A stretch of 64,000 bases of DNA from Acidimicrobiia bacterium (GTDB taxonomy: Bacteria; Actinomycetota; Acidimicrobiia; Acidimicrobiales; AC-14), in contig JAHFUR010000020.1 in NCBI GenBank assembly GCA_023264995.1, forward strand, positions 16,634-80,633. Reading direction: 5' to 3'. Positions 15,190 through 23,164 of the stretch are shown here, piece after piece (positions within the stretch are counted from its first letter, which is position 1; every line of letters starts with the position of its first letter). The position numbers and the translations under genes were made by a program. The notes beneath the pieces are model-generated. The model was given only the letters and a program-made list of their open reading frames with translations, did no database searches and was not told where the DNA came from.

Positions 15190-16698
15190 TCACAGGCCGT
15201 GGTCCGCCTTGAGCATGTCGGAGAGGCGCTCGGCGATCATCACGATGGCGGCGTGGCAGTTGCCCGACGGGACGACCGGCATGACGCTGGCGTCGGCGAC
15301 CCGTAGCCCGTCGACACCGCGGACCTTGAGCTGGGGATCGACGACCGCCATGTCGTCGGAGCCCATCTTGCAGGAGCCGGCCTGGTGGTGGTAGCTGTCC
15401 GCCGCAGCGGTGACGAAGCCCCGCAGTGCCTCGGGGCCGCTGACGTCGGGGCCGGGGACGATCTCCTGCTTCACGAAGTCCGACATCGGCTTGGTGGCGA
15501 AGATGGAGCGGGCCAGCTCGATGCCGTCGGCCAGCCGGTCACGGTCGGCCGGGTCGCCCAGGTAGTTGGGGTTGACCAGGGGCAGGTCCATCGGGTCGGC
15601 GCTGGCCAGGCGGATCCAACCCCGTGACCTCGGCTGGACGACGCCGGGAAGGATGACGACGGCGCCGGGCAGCCCGGGCACGATGTGCACGAACGCCACC
15701 TGGATGTCGGGGCCCACGTTGTCGGGGCTCGACTTGGTGAAGAGGGCGACCTCGGAGGCGTTCTGCGCCGGCGCCGGCAGCTCCTCGGCCGTGAGCTGGA
15801 TCACCGGCGCCAGCACGTGGTTGTGGAAGTTCTCGCCGACGCCGGGCAGGTCGACCTGGACCGGCACGCCGACCTCGTTTAGGTGGGCCGCCGGCCCGAT
15901 GCCCGACAGGAGGAGCAGCTTGGGCGACTCGAGGGCGCCGCCGCACACGATCACTTCCTTGCGGGCCGTGTCGGTGACGGTCTGGCCGTCCTTGATGTAC
16001 TCGACGCCCGTGCAGCGCCCGTCGGTCAGGACCAGGCGGGCGGCCATGGAGTTGGTGCTCAGCGTGAGGTTGGGGCGGCTCAGCGCCGGCTCGAGGTAGC
16101 CGGCGTAGGTACCGACCCGCCGGCCGTTGCGCACGTTGATGTGGTGCCAGCCGGCGCCTTCCATCTGGGGGCCGTTGAAGTCCTCGGTGCGGGGGTGGCC
16201 GAGGGCCACGCACGCCTCGATGAAGGCGGCCGACGCCGGGTTGGGGTCATGCAGGCCGGCGTTGGTGACGGCGAGGGGACCGCCCTTGCCGCCGGTGGGG
16301 TTGGTGTCGTCCTCCTGGTCCTCCTGCTTCTGGAACCAGGGCAGGCACTCGTCGTAGGTCCACCCCGGGCAGCCGTTGGCCGCCCAGCCGTCGAAGTCGG
16401 ACCGGTGGCCGCGGATGTGCATCATGATGTAGAGGTCGCTGCTGCCGCCGGCCAGCTTGCCGCGGTGCTCGTCGGTCTGGCGGCCGTTGAGGGCGTCCTG
16501 CGGGGTGCTCTTGTAGTTCCAGTCCCACTCGGTGCCCCAGATCTTGGCCCAGTCGGGGGCGTTGTGGACGATCTCGGGGACGTCGGCCCCGCCGGCTTCC
16601 AGAGCCAGCACCGTCACATCGGGGTTCTCGGTCAGCCGGTTGGCCATGACCGAACCGCCGGCGCCCGTGCCCACCACGATGAAGTCGTATTCGGCCAT
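15190..16698 (-). CDS. GMC-family FAD-dependent oxidoreductase
   Basis: Encodes 502 residues. FAD-binding G10-T-G-A-G-G15 and Glu34 mark the N-terminal Rossmann fold; G-G-x-S near the GMC_1 signature, GALESPKLLLLSGIGP (GMC_2) and the C-terminal SGNCHAAIVMIAER (catalytic His near residue 482) are all present. The family oxidises primary or secondary alcohols, sugars, choline or sterols with O2 or another acceptor. It is slightly shorter than choline dehydrogenases. It is followed 10 bases later by the DJ-1 gene and preceded four bases by the double NTF2 protein, so all belong to one operon starting at the ThDP enzyme or at 17536. Confidence 0.92.
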   Translation of the reverse strand: MAEYDFIVVGTGAGGSVMANRLTENPDVTVLALEAGGADVPEIVHNAPDWAKIWGTEWDWNYKSTPQDALNGRQTDEHRGKLAGGSSDLYIMMHIRGHRSDFDGWAANGCPGWTYDECLPWFQKQEDQEDDTNPTGGKGGPLAVTNAGLHDPNPASAAFIEACVALGHPRTEDFNGPQMEGAGWHHINVRNGRRVGTYAGYLEPALSRPNLTLSTNSMAARLVLTDGRCTGVEYIKDGQTVTDTARKEVIVCGGALESPKLLLLSGIGPAAHLNEVGVPVQVDLPGVGENFHNHVLAPVIQLTAEELPAPAQNASEVALFTKSSPDNVGPDIQVAFVHIVPGLPGAVVILPGVVQPRSRGWIRLASADPMDLPLVNPNYLGDPADRDRLADGIELARSIFATKPMSDFVKQEIVPGPDVSGPEALRGFVTAAADSYHHQAGSCKMGSDDMAVVDPQLKVRGVDGLRVADASVMPVVPSGNCHAAIVMIAERLSDMLKADHGL

Positions 16699-16702
16699 GG
16701 CG

Positions 16703-17536
16703 TCAGTCCTCGAACTTCTGGTCGGTCATGGGCTTGAACGGGACCGTGTCGTGGATGGTGCGCATGTAGGTGATCTTCCCGTTCTTCACCTGGAAGTAGT
16801 TGGCACCGATGGCGGTGATGGGCACGCCGGCGGCGTTGGCCGACTCGTTGTGCCAGATGACCGCGGCGTGCTCGCCCTGCACGATGATGTGCTGGGGGTG
16901 CATGAGGAACTTGGAATAGACCTTGCGGAAGTGGTCGCCGATGCCGAGGAGGTTGGACTTGCCCTCGACGTGACCGTCGATCTGCTCGTCGACGACCAGG
17001 CCGTCGTCCATGATCGTCAGCCAGCCGTCCCAGTCGCCGGCGTTCACGAAGCCGTAGTACTGGCCGATGATCTCGCGGGTCAGCACGGGGAGGTTCGACG
17101 AGCCGGGCATGGCCACGAAGGTGTCGACGCCGTAGACCTGGATGACGGGCTGGCCCGTGGTGGCCGACCGCACCACCTGGTGGGTCTGGCCGGCGTCGAA
17201 GCCGATCCACTGGCTCTTGGCCGCCGGCGGGATCCACACCTTGGCCTGCCAGTTGAGGTCGATCTTCACCTCGGCCGACTGGCCGTCGGCGGCGACGGTG
17301 ACGTCGTTGCGGGTGATGACGTGGACCTCGTCGAAGAACGTGTTCACGATGCGGTCGTACCAGTCGCGGAATGCCTCGACCCCGACGACCGTGGCCTCCG
17401 GGAAGCGCATCTCGGCGTCGTCGGCGACGCAGACGACGACGTCCTCCGCGGGGGCGTGGGTGTCGAGCAGTTCGAGGTACCACTTCTCCATGAACCGCTT
17501 GACCTCGTCCTCGGTCAGCGGTGCCAGATCCGGCAT
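16703..17536 (-). CDS. Double SnoaL/NTF2-like domain protein
   Basis: Encodes 277 residues with two NTF2-like domains, about residues 8-135 and 148-270. The first has FRDWYDRIVNTFFDEVH and a long V-K-I-D-L-N-W strand; the second has GDHFRKVYSKFLMHPQHIIVQ, IWHNESAN and YFQVKNGKITYMRTIHD. Neither has the GTH signature, so this gene is from another branch than the ester-cyclase operon. AGGAGGATCC precedes the ATG. It sits between the ThDP-dependent enzyme and the GMC oxidoreductase, which suggests a step in the same pathway. Confidence 0.84.
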   Translation of the reverse strand: MPDLAPLTEDEVKRFMEKWYLELLDTHAPAEDVVVCVADDAEMRFPEATVVGVEAFRDWYDRIVNTFFDEVHVITRNDVTVAADGQSAEVKIDLNWQAKVWIPPAAKSQWIGFDAGQTHQVVRSATTGQPVIQVYGVDTFVAMPGSSNLPVLTREIIGQYYGFVNAGDWDGWLTIMDDGLVVDEQIDGHVEGKSNLLGIGDHFRKVYSKFLMHPQHIIVQGEHAAVIWHNESANAAGVPITAIGANYFQVKNGKITYMRTIHDTVPFKPMTDQKFED

Positions 17537-17572
17537 TGAGGATCCTCCTGTTCGGGCGGGTGTGAAGGGCGC

Positions 17573-19282
17573 TTAGGCTTTGTCGGCGCCGGCGATACTG
17601 CGGACGCCTTGGACCTGGTTGGCGATGACCAGGTCGATGAGGAAAGGCCCGTCGTGGGCCAGAGCTTGGGCGATGGCCGGGGCGATCTGCTCCGGCGTCT
17701 CCACCCGGACCGCCTCCACCCCGAGCGACCGGGCCAGGTCGGCGAAGTGGATGTCGGGTTCGGTGAGGCTGAAGCCCACCGGGAACCCGTGCTCGGGGAG
17801 CTTGCGCTCCTCCCAGTACTCCTCGATGTTGATCTTCAGGAGCTCGTAGCTGTGGTTGTTGCAGACGACGAACTTGGCGGCCACGCCGTGGCGGGCCGCG
17901 GTCCAGAGGGCCTGGATGGTGTACATGCTGCCGCCGTCGCCCGTGAAGCCGATCACCACCTTGTCCGGGTTGGCGATCTTGAGCCCGATCGCGCCCGGGA
18001 TGCCGACGCCGAGCGAGCCGCCCCTGGTCAGGTAGTACGTGCCGGGCCCGGCCGGCGTCAGGTACCGCATCAGCTCGGGCGACGTGGTGAGGGCCTCGTC
18101 GAAGATGATGGCGCCGGCAGGCAGCTGGCGGGCCAGCTCCTCGGCGAACATCGACGCGTGGAGGGGCAGGGCGTCGTGGAACGTGCGGTCTCGCTCCTTG
18201 GCCGCCTCCAGCTCGGCGAGCTTGGCCGCACCCATGACCTGGCCACGGGCCGTGGCCGCCGACTTCTGACCGTCGTCCATCATGGCGTCGAGGGCGTCGG
18301 CCAGGGCGGCCAGCGTGGGCTTGGGGTTGGCGACGAAGCCCATGGTGACCGGGAAGTTCTTGGCGATCTCGTGGGCGTCGAGGTCGATGTGGACCACGGG
18401 CACGCCGGGGCCGAACATGCCCGACAGCGCGGGGAAGACCTCGGGGAAGACGTAGGTGCCGCAGATCACCACCGCGTCGGCGGGCGACGTGATGGCCTGG
18501 CTGTGGTCGCCGAACATGTGGCCGAGCATCCCCTTGAACTGGGGGTGGGAGTGGTCCATGTTCACCTCGGACCAGTCGGCGCCCCAGACCTCGGCGCCCC
18601 AGAGCTCGGCCAGCCGCGTCAGCTCCGGCTGAGCATCGGCGAAAGCCACACCGTCGCCGGCGATGATCATCGGGCGCGTGGCCCCGACCAGGTGCTTGGC
18701 GGCCCGGTCGACCTCGGCCGGCGCCGGGGCGGTTCGGACGTCGAGGAACGAGGTGGGGACGATCTCCTCCTCGTTGATGGCGTCGAGGACGTCCATGGGC
18801 AGGGAGACGAACACCGGGCCCATCGGCGGGGTGGCGGCCTCCTTCATGGCCCGGCGCAGCACCCGGAGCAGGGAGCCCGGGTCGACGACGCGGGTGGCCC
18901 ACTTGGTCACGGGCGCGGCCATGTCGACCAGGTCGGCCCACATCTGGGCCTCCATGGCGTCGTAGCGCACGCCGGACTCGCCAGCGATGACCACCAACGG
19001 GGCGTGGCCCCGCTTGGCCTGGTACATCATGCCGATGCCGTTGCCCAGGCCGACGCCGCTGTGGAGCTGGACGATGGTGGGCTTCCGGGTGGCCCGGGCA
19101 TAGCCGTCGGCGATGCCGACGACCACCGCCTCTTGAAGGGCCAGGACGTACTGGAGGTCGGGGTAGTCACTGAGGGCGTCGAGGAAGCCCTGCTCGACCG
19201 TGCCGGGGTTGCCGAACATGTAGCTGACCCCGTCGGCCAGGAACTGCTCGATCATGGCGAAGCGACCGGTCTTGGCTGTCAT
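17573..19282 (-). CDS. ThDP-dependent decarboxylase/acetolactate-synthase-like enzyme
   Basis: Encodes 569 residues. Glu51 in ALQEAVVVG is the catalytic Glu of the N-terminal pyrimidine-binding domain; the central domain (about 190-340) is present; the C-terminal domain has the ThDP-Mg motif G448-D-G, 24 intervening residues, then N475-N476. Relatives are benzoylformate decarboxylase, acetolactate synthase and oxalyl-CoA decarboxylase; the sequence does not decide which. With the GMC oxidoreductase downstream, a 2-keto acid or benzoin-type cleavage is plausible. The ATG has no ribosome site of its own; it overlaps the stop of a tiny ORF (19279-19314) that has one. The long upstream frame is a shadow. 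Confidence 0.9.
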   Translation of the reverse strand: MTAKTGRFAMIEQFLADGVSYMFGNPGTVEQGFLDALSDYPDLQYVLALQEAVVVGIADGYARATRKPTIVQLHSGVGLGNGIGMMYQAKRGHAPLVVIAGESGVRYDAMEAQMWADLVDMAAPVTKWATRVVDPGSLLRVLRRAMKEAATPPMGPVFVSLPMDVLDAINEEEIVPTSFLDVRTAPAPAEVDRAAKHLVGATRPMIIAGDGVAFADAQPELTRLAELWGAEVWGADWSEVNMDHSHPQFKGMLGHMFGDHSQAITSPADAVVICGTYVFPEVFPALSGMFGPGVPVVHIDLDAHEIAKNFPVTMGFVANPKPTLAALADALDAMMDDGQKSAATARGQVMGAAKLAELEAAKERDRTFHDALPLHASMFAEELARQLPAGAIIFDEALTTSPELMRYLTPAGPGTYYLTRGGSLGVGIPGAIGLKIANPDKVVIGFTGDGGSMYTIQALWTAARHGVAAKFVVCNNHSYELLKINIEEYWEERKLPEHGFPVGFSLTEPDIHFADLARSLGVEAVRVETPEQIAPAIAQALAHDGPFLIDLVIANQVQGVRSIAGADKA

Positions 19283-19314
19283 GCGGACAGGACGATCAGG
19301 ATGCGCCTGCTCAT
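19279..19314 (-). CDS. Candidate leader peptide MSRRILIVLSA
   Basis: An 11-residue ORF, ATG 19312-19314 to TGA 19279-19281, with a good ribosome site (GAGAGGGG, 19320-19327) spaced five bases. Its stop overlaps the ThDP-enzyme start as ATGA. Five of eleven residues are branched-chain (Ile-Leu-Ile-Val-Leu), as in leader peptides of acetolactate-synthase operons. No terminator hairpin can follow in the overlapping arrangement, so the visible effect would be translational coupling rather than classical attenuation. Confidence 0.45.
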   Translation of the reverse strand: MSRRILIVLSA

Positions 19315-19432
19315 ACAAACCCCTCTCGTGTGTTCCGCCTGAAGCGCAACGACGCCCACTCCGCGTCCTCGCCAGGCTTTGGGATACTAACGCCTCGCCG
19401 GCTGTTCGGATCCGGGGAGGTGAGGAGCCACG

Positions 19433-19996
19433 ATGGTGCAGGAGAAGGCGATCGCGACGACAGAAGGCAGCCACGGCCGGCGCCATCCCCCCCGTGCCGG
19501 GGCGGCGCTGCGCCACGAGGGCCGGCGGGTCATCGGCGTGGTCCAGGTGGCCGAGGACGTCGTCCACTACGCGGTGGCCCTGTTGCTGGTGGCGGTCGCC
19601 GCGGTCGTGCTGGTGCGGTCGGTGACGGACTTCCTCGAAGGCCACGACCACGCCTTCCCCGAGCGCATCACCTCGGTGATCAACAGCATTCTCTTCGTGA
19701 TCATCGTCATGGAGATCCTCCGCACCGTGGTGGCCCACTTCGACGACGCCGGCCTCCAGCTCAAGCCGTTCCTCATCATCGGGATCATCTCGGCCGTCCG
19801 GCACATCCTCACGGTCGGCGCGCAGGCGTCGCTCGGCGGCGAGGGGGACGCCGAGCACTTCCGCCGGTCCCAGATGGAGCTGGGCGTGAACGCGGCCGTG
19901 GTCATCGCCCTGGTGCTCGGCCTGGTGCTGGTGTGGCGGAGCGAGCGGGTCGCGCCCGACACGCCCGAGACCGACACCACGCGGGGGCTGACGTAA
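19433..19996 (+). CDS. PsiE-like membrane protein
   Basis: Encodes 187 residues. After a basic N-terminal tail there are four predicted membrane helices: about 42-62 (VVHYAVALLLVAVAAVVLV), 80-100 (SVINSILFVIIVMEILRTVV), 109-128 and 150-170. The ILFVIIVMEILRTVV helix and the short R-H-I-L-T segment resemble phosphate-starvation-inducible PsiE. Function of that family is unknown. GGGGAGGTGAGGAG precedes ATG 19433. The ion-channel gene begins 28 bases downstream on the same strand. Confidence 0.78.
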   Translation: MVQEKAIATTEGSHGRRHPPRAGAALRHEGRRVIGVVQVAEDVVHYAVALLLVAVAAVVLVRSVTDFLEGHDHAFPERITSVINSILFVIIVMEILRTVVAHFDDAGLQLKPFLIIGIISAVRHILTVGAQASLGGEGDAEHFRRSQMELGVNAAVVIALVLGLVLVWRSERVAPDTPETDTTRGLT

Positions 19997-20024
19997 CCGG
20001 GCTGGGCCCGGCGGCGCCGGCGCG

Positions 20025-21089
20025 GTGGCGCCCGTGATCCGCCTCGCACAGTTGGTCGCCGGCCTCGCCCTGGTGCTGGCCACCCTGTCCGACGCCATCG
20101 GCACCCTGGTGGCCGCCCGCGGCCTGACGGGCCGGTGGCGGCCGACCCGGCACTTCTACTGGATCAGCTGGCGGTTGTGGCGCGCCGTCGGCCGGCGCCT
20201 CGGCACCCACCGGGAGGGGTTCCTGTCGGCCTACGCGCCCCTGACCCTGCTGACCCTCCTGGGCATGTGGCTGACCGGGCTCCTGGTCGGCTGGGCGCTG
20301 GTCTACTCGGCCACTGAAGCTTCGCTGAAGGGCGACACCGGGTTCGCCAGCCTCCTGTACTACTCGGGCACGTGCTTGTTCACCCTGGGTTTCGGCGACA
20401 TCCTGGCCGTGACCGCCCCCCTCCGGTTCGCAGCCCTGGCCGAAGCGGCGACGGGCGTGGCCACCATGGCCCTGGCCATCTCCTACCTGCCCGTCCTCTA
20501 CGCGTCCTACGGCCGGCGGGAGTCGCAGTTGCTGACCCTCGACGACCCGTCGGGCGAACGCATCCAACCCACCGCGCTGATCCGGATCTGGGCGCCGGGA
20601 GGCGACACCGACCGCCTTTACCAGTTCTTCGGTGAATGGGAGGGGTGGACGGCCGACATCCTCGAGAGCCATGTCTCCTACCCGATGCTGGCGCTGTTCC
20701 GTTCGCAGCACCGCGGCCAGTCGTGGGTCACCGCCTTGGGCGTGGTGCTGGATGCCGCCGTCCTGACCTGCGCAGCCGTGCCGGGCGCCGAGCTGCGCGA
20801 GCCGTACTTCATGTACCGCCGGGGCCGCCGGGCCCTCAACGAGATCCTCCGCCGCCTGCCCGAGATCACCCCCGAGGCCCAGGCGCCGCTGGAGCGCTTC
20901 CAGTTCGACATCGCCTACGCGCGGCTGGCCGACACCGGGCTGCCGTTGCGCGACCCCGACGAGGCATGGGCCCGCCTCCTGGAGTACCGGTCGACGTACG
21001 GCCGCGCCCTGCAGTCCCTCATCGACTACCTCCTGGCACCGGCCGGCTTCTGGGGCCATTCGGCCGAGGACGGCGACTACGGCAGGTAA
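20025..21089 (+). CDS. Two-TM potassium-channel-like protein
   Basis: Encodes 354 residues from GTG 20025; GTG 20034 is an equally good start and neither has a ribosome site. Helices lie near residues 5-30, 70-95 and 130-155. Between the latter two a pore loop contains T120-L-G-F-G-D125, a variant of the TVGYG potassium filter, as in Ion_trans_2 proteins. The roughly 200-residue cytoplasmic C-terminal part (from about 160) has no RCK/TrkA motif and is helical. Ion selectivity cannot be stated. Confidence 0.82.
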   Translation: MAPVIRLAQLVAGLALVLATLSDAIGTLVAARGLTGRWRPTRHFYWISWRLWRAVGRRLGTHREGFLSAYAPLTLLTLLGMWLTGLLVGWALVYSATEASLKGDTGFASLLYYSGTCLFTLGFGDILAVTAPLRFAALAEAATGVATMALAISYLPVLYASYGRRESQLLTLDDPSGERIQPTALIRIWAPGGDTDRLYQFFGEWEGWTADILESHVSYPMLALFRSQHRGQSWVTALGVVLDAAVLTCAAVPGAELREPYFMYRRGRRALNEILRRLPEITPEAQAPLERFQFDIAYARLADTGLPLRDPDEAWARLLEYRSTYGRALQSLIDYLLAPAGFWGHSAEDGDYGR

Positions 21090-21098
21090 CTTGGGCGC

Positions 21099-21158
21099 AT
21101 GAGCGAGCCGGCACGGCGAGCGGGGCCTGAGCGGCCCTCTGAGCGGGGAAGCCAATGA
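21099..21158 (+). CDS. Small upstream ORF created by duplication of the mca start
   Basis: ATG 21099 opens a 19-residue frame, MSEPARRAGPERPSERGSQ, ending in TGA 21156-21158 that overlaps the mca ATG (ATGA). Its first 11 residues are identical to those of mca because 33 bases are repeated. Whether it is translated is unknown; it could couple translation to mca or be a by-product of the repeat. Confidence 0.35.
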   Translation: MSEPARRAGPERPSERGSQ

Positions 21159-21187
21159 GCGAGCCGGCACGGCGAGCGGGGCCCGAG
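21099..21187 (+). repeat. Direct repeat at the mca start
   Basis: A 33-base segment beginning ATGAGCGAGCCGGCACGGCG occurs at 21099-21131 and again at 21155-21187, 56 bases apart, with one mismatch (T/C at the thirtieth base). Each copy carries an ATG; only the second is in frame with mca. Confidence 0.9.
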
Positions 21188-22066
21188 AGCAGGCTGTGCC
21201 TGCTGTCGGTCCACGCGCATCCCGACGACGAGTCGTCGAAAGGGGCGGCCACCGTCCACCACTACGCCAACGAAGGCGTGCGGTGCGTGCTCGTGTGCTG
21301 CACGGGTGGCGAGGAGGGCGACATCCTCAACCCGGCCATGGACCGTCCGGAGATCCGAGAGAACCTGCACCAGGTCCGCATGGAGGAGCTGGCCCGAGCC
21401 ACGGAGATCATCGGCTACCACGAGGTTGCGCTCCTCGGCTACCGCGACTCGGGCATGGCCGACAGCCCTTCCAACGCCAACCCGGACTGTTTCGCCGCCG
21501 CCGACGAGGCCGAGGCCGTCGGCCGCCTGGTGGCCATCATCCGCCGGGAGCGGCCGCAGGTGATGATCATCTACCCCGACGACCAGCAGGGCTACCGCCA
21601 CCCCGACCACCTGCGGGTCCACGACGTCGGCGTCGTGGCCTTCGACGCCGCCGGCGACCCCGATGCCTATCCCGACGCCGGCCCGCCATGGCAGCCGTTG
21701 AAGCTGTATTACAGCGCGTGGGCCAAGGCCCGGATGGTGGCCATCCACGAGACGTTCCTCAAGCTCGGTATGGAATCGCCCTTCGACGAGAAGTGGTTCG
21801 ACCGGCCCGGCCTCGACGACCGCATCACCACCAAGGTCGACGTGAGCCCGTTCGACGACGTCCGCAAGCAAGCGCTCCTCGCCCACGCCACCCAGATCGA
21901 CCCGAACTCACCGTTCTGGTTCGGCTTGCCGCCGGAGGTCACGACCGCGTACCCGTGGGAGGACTACATCCTGGCCCGGTCCCTCGTCGAGACCCCTCCG
22001 TACTTCCCCGAGGACGACCTTTTCGCCGGTATCCGGGAGCGGGCCCAGCCCGAGCTCGGCCGCTAG
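21155..22066 (+). CDS. mca: Mycothiol S-conjugate amidase (Mca)
   Basis: Encodes 303 residues of the PIG-L/LmbE zinc deacetylase family. The opening VHAHPDDESSKGA (zinc ligands His22 and Asp25 within HPDDE) followed by TGGEEGDILNPAMDRPEIREN is the Mca hallmark, and GYRHPDHLRVHDV supplies the third zinc His. Mca cleaves mycothiol S-conjugates of toxins and antibiotics to a mercapturic acid plus GlcN-inositol in the cytosol; mycothiol is restricted to actinobacteria. The related MshB is less likely, given the SSKGA and DILNPAMDR segments. The first 10 or 11 residues come from a duplicated segment and lack homology to the family. Confidence 0.9.
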   Translation: MSEPARRAGPESRLCLLSVHAHPDDESSKGAATVHHYANEGVRCVLVCCTGGEEGDILNPAMDRPEIRENLHQVRMEELARATEIIGYHEVALLGYRDSGMADSPSNANPDCFAAADEAEAVGRLVAIIRRERPQVMIIYPDDQQGYRHPDHLRVHDVGVVAFDAAGDPDAYPDAGPPWQPLKLYYSAWAKARMVAIHETFLKLGMESPFDEKWFDRPGLDDRITTKVDVSPFDDVRKQALLAHATQIDPNSPFWFGLPPEVTTAYPWEDYILARSLVETPPYFPEDDLFAGIRERAQPELGR

Positions 22067-22069
22067 GCT
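22064..22069 (+). promoter_or_regulatory. -10 box TAGGCT before the SCP2 gene
   Basis: TAGGCT includes the mca stop codon and lies eight bases before ATG 22078, with no ribosome site between, so a leaderless transcript could start here even though the gene also follows mca closely. Confidence 0.3.
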
Positions 22070-22077
22070 CCGCCCCC

Positions 22078-22470
22078 ATGGAGAAGTACCTGTCGCAGGA
22101 GTGGTTGGACGCAGGCCGCGTGCTGGCCCAGGAGTTCCCGGAGCGGGCCGGCGCGACAGCCCGCCTCCAATACCAGGTGGTAGGCGCCCCCGAGGGCGAG
22201 GTCCACTACTACTGGGTCATCGACAGTGGGAAGCTGCAGGAGTCGACGCTGGGCGACGACGCCGACGCCGAGATCACCCTGTCGATGAGCTACGAGGACG
22301 CGGTGAAGATGCAGAAGGGCGAGCTGGACCCCAACGCCGCCTTCATGCAGGGCCGGATCAAGGTGGTCCCGGGGAGCAACATGGGCAAGCTCATGAGCCT
22401 GCTCCCGCTCACCCAGAGCCCCGAGTACAAGGCCATCCAGGCCAAGATCAACGACATCACCGAGTACTGA
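22078..22470 (+). CDS. SCP2 sterol-carrier-like protein
   Basis: Encodes 130 residues. The pattern YYWVIDSGKLQ, then ADAEITLSMSYEDAVKMQKGELDPNAAFMQGRIKV, is the SCP2/DUF lipid-binding core, in which one molecule of sterol, fatty acyl-CoA or other lipid sits in a hydrophobic tunnel. No enzyme activity is implied. ATG 22078 is 11 bases after the mca stop; the long upstream frame is a shadow of mca. Confidence 0.86.
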   Translation: MEKYLSQEWLDAGRVLAQEFPERAGATARLQYQVVGAPEGEVHYYWVIDSGKLQESTLGDDADAEITLSMSYEDAVKMQKGELDPNAAFMQGRIKVVPGSNMGKLMSLLPLTQSPEYKAIQAKINDITEY

Positions 22471-22483
22471 CCGCCCCGCCGGT

Positions 22484-22535
22484 CGAACTGGTGACAGATC
22501 TGGGGCGGGGAGCGGCCGTCGACGTCACCAGTTCG
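22484..22535. terminator. Bidirectional long-loop hairpin between convergent genes
   Basis: CGAACTGGTGAC (22484-22495) and GTCACCAGTTCG (22524-22535) are perfect 12-base arms around a 28-base loop. Farther out CCCCGCC (about 22474-22480) can pair with GGCGGGG (22542-22548). It lies in the 79-base gap between the convergent SCP2 and ferritin-like genes. There is no T-tract. Confidence 0.5.
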
Positions 22536-22549
22536 GTGTGAGGCGGGGC

Positions 22550-23164
22550 TCAGCCGCTGATGAGGGCGAGCCGTGGTTCGGCCGGGGCGAGGTCGGCGGC
22601 GTCGCGGGCCACGCCGCTGCCCACCGGTGGTAACCCGACCAGGTAGCGGAGCACGGCCTGGTGCTGGGCGTCGACGATCAGCATCTGCCCGGCGAGGGTG
22701 ATCGCGGCGGGCGCCCGTAGCGACGGGACGAGCGCCAGGTACGTCTGGGCCAGGTAGTCCTCGAGGCGCAGGGCCATGGTGGCCGCGGCCGGCACGTCGG
22801 TCACCCGCCCCGCAGCCAGCTCCATCGCCGGCCCCATGCCCACCGGCGCGGCGCCGGGCGAGCGCCCGGCGCCGGCGAGGAGGGTGGTCCAGGCGTCGAG
22901 GTGGTCCTGGTGGTGCACGGTGGCGGTGGTGACGACCCGGATGAAGGCCTCGGGGATGGCCGCCCCCAGCCGGCCCTGGGCAGCCAGGGTGGAGGTCGAC
23001 CGGTAGTGCTCGACGACGAGCCGCTCGGCGCCGGCGGCCCGAGCGGCGCCGGCCAGGTCGTCGCCGGTGCCATCCGCCTGGCGACAGGCGCCGGCGGCCA
23101 GCATCCCGGCCAGGCCCGCCGACCGACCGAGGAGCCCGCGCCGGGTGAGGCCCGGGCCGGTCAC
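22550..23164 (-). CDS. Tat-exported ferritin-like lipoprotein
   Basis: Encodes 204 residues from GTG 23162-23164, which overlaps the upstream stop as GTGA. The N-terminus has a twin-arginine motif (T-R8-R9-G-L-L-G) and a lipobox ending A-G-A-C27. The mature part is a four-helix ferritin-like domain with Glu and His at the expected places: VVEHYRS, VHHQDHLDAW, LRLEDYLAQTY and DAQHQAVLRY, giving E-x2-H-like pairs for a di-metal site. The Tat route fits a cofactor-loaded protein. It is paired with a second ferritin-like gene. Confidence 0.75.
   Translation of the reverse strand: MTGPGLTRRGLLGRSAGLAGMLAAGACRQADGTGDDLAGAARAAGAERLVVEHYRSTSTLAAQGRLGAAIPEAFIRVVTTATVHHQDHLDAWTTLLAGAGRSPGAAPVGMGPAMELAAGRVTDVPAAATMALRLEDYLAQTYLALVPSLRAPAAITLAGQMLIVDAQHQAVLRYLVGLPPVGSGVARDAADLAPAEPRLALISG

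Noticed and set aside
19321..19432. tRNA or small RNA gene between the ThDP enzyme and the PsiE-like gene
   Set aside because: No cloverleaf, T-loop sequence or strong hairpin was found there; no tRNA was recognised anywhere in the window.
17573..20104. 843-residue reading frame covering the ThDP enzyme and the divergent PsiE-like gene
   Set aside because: The N-terminal 270 residues are the shadow of the PsiE-like gene; the enzyme starts at 19282.
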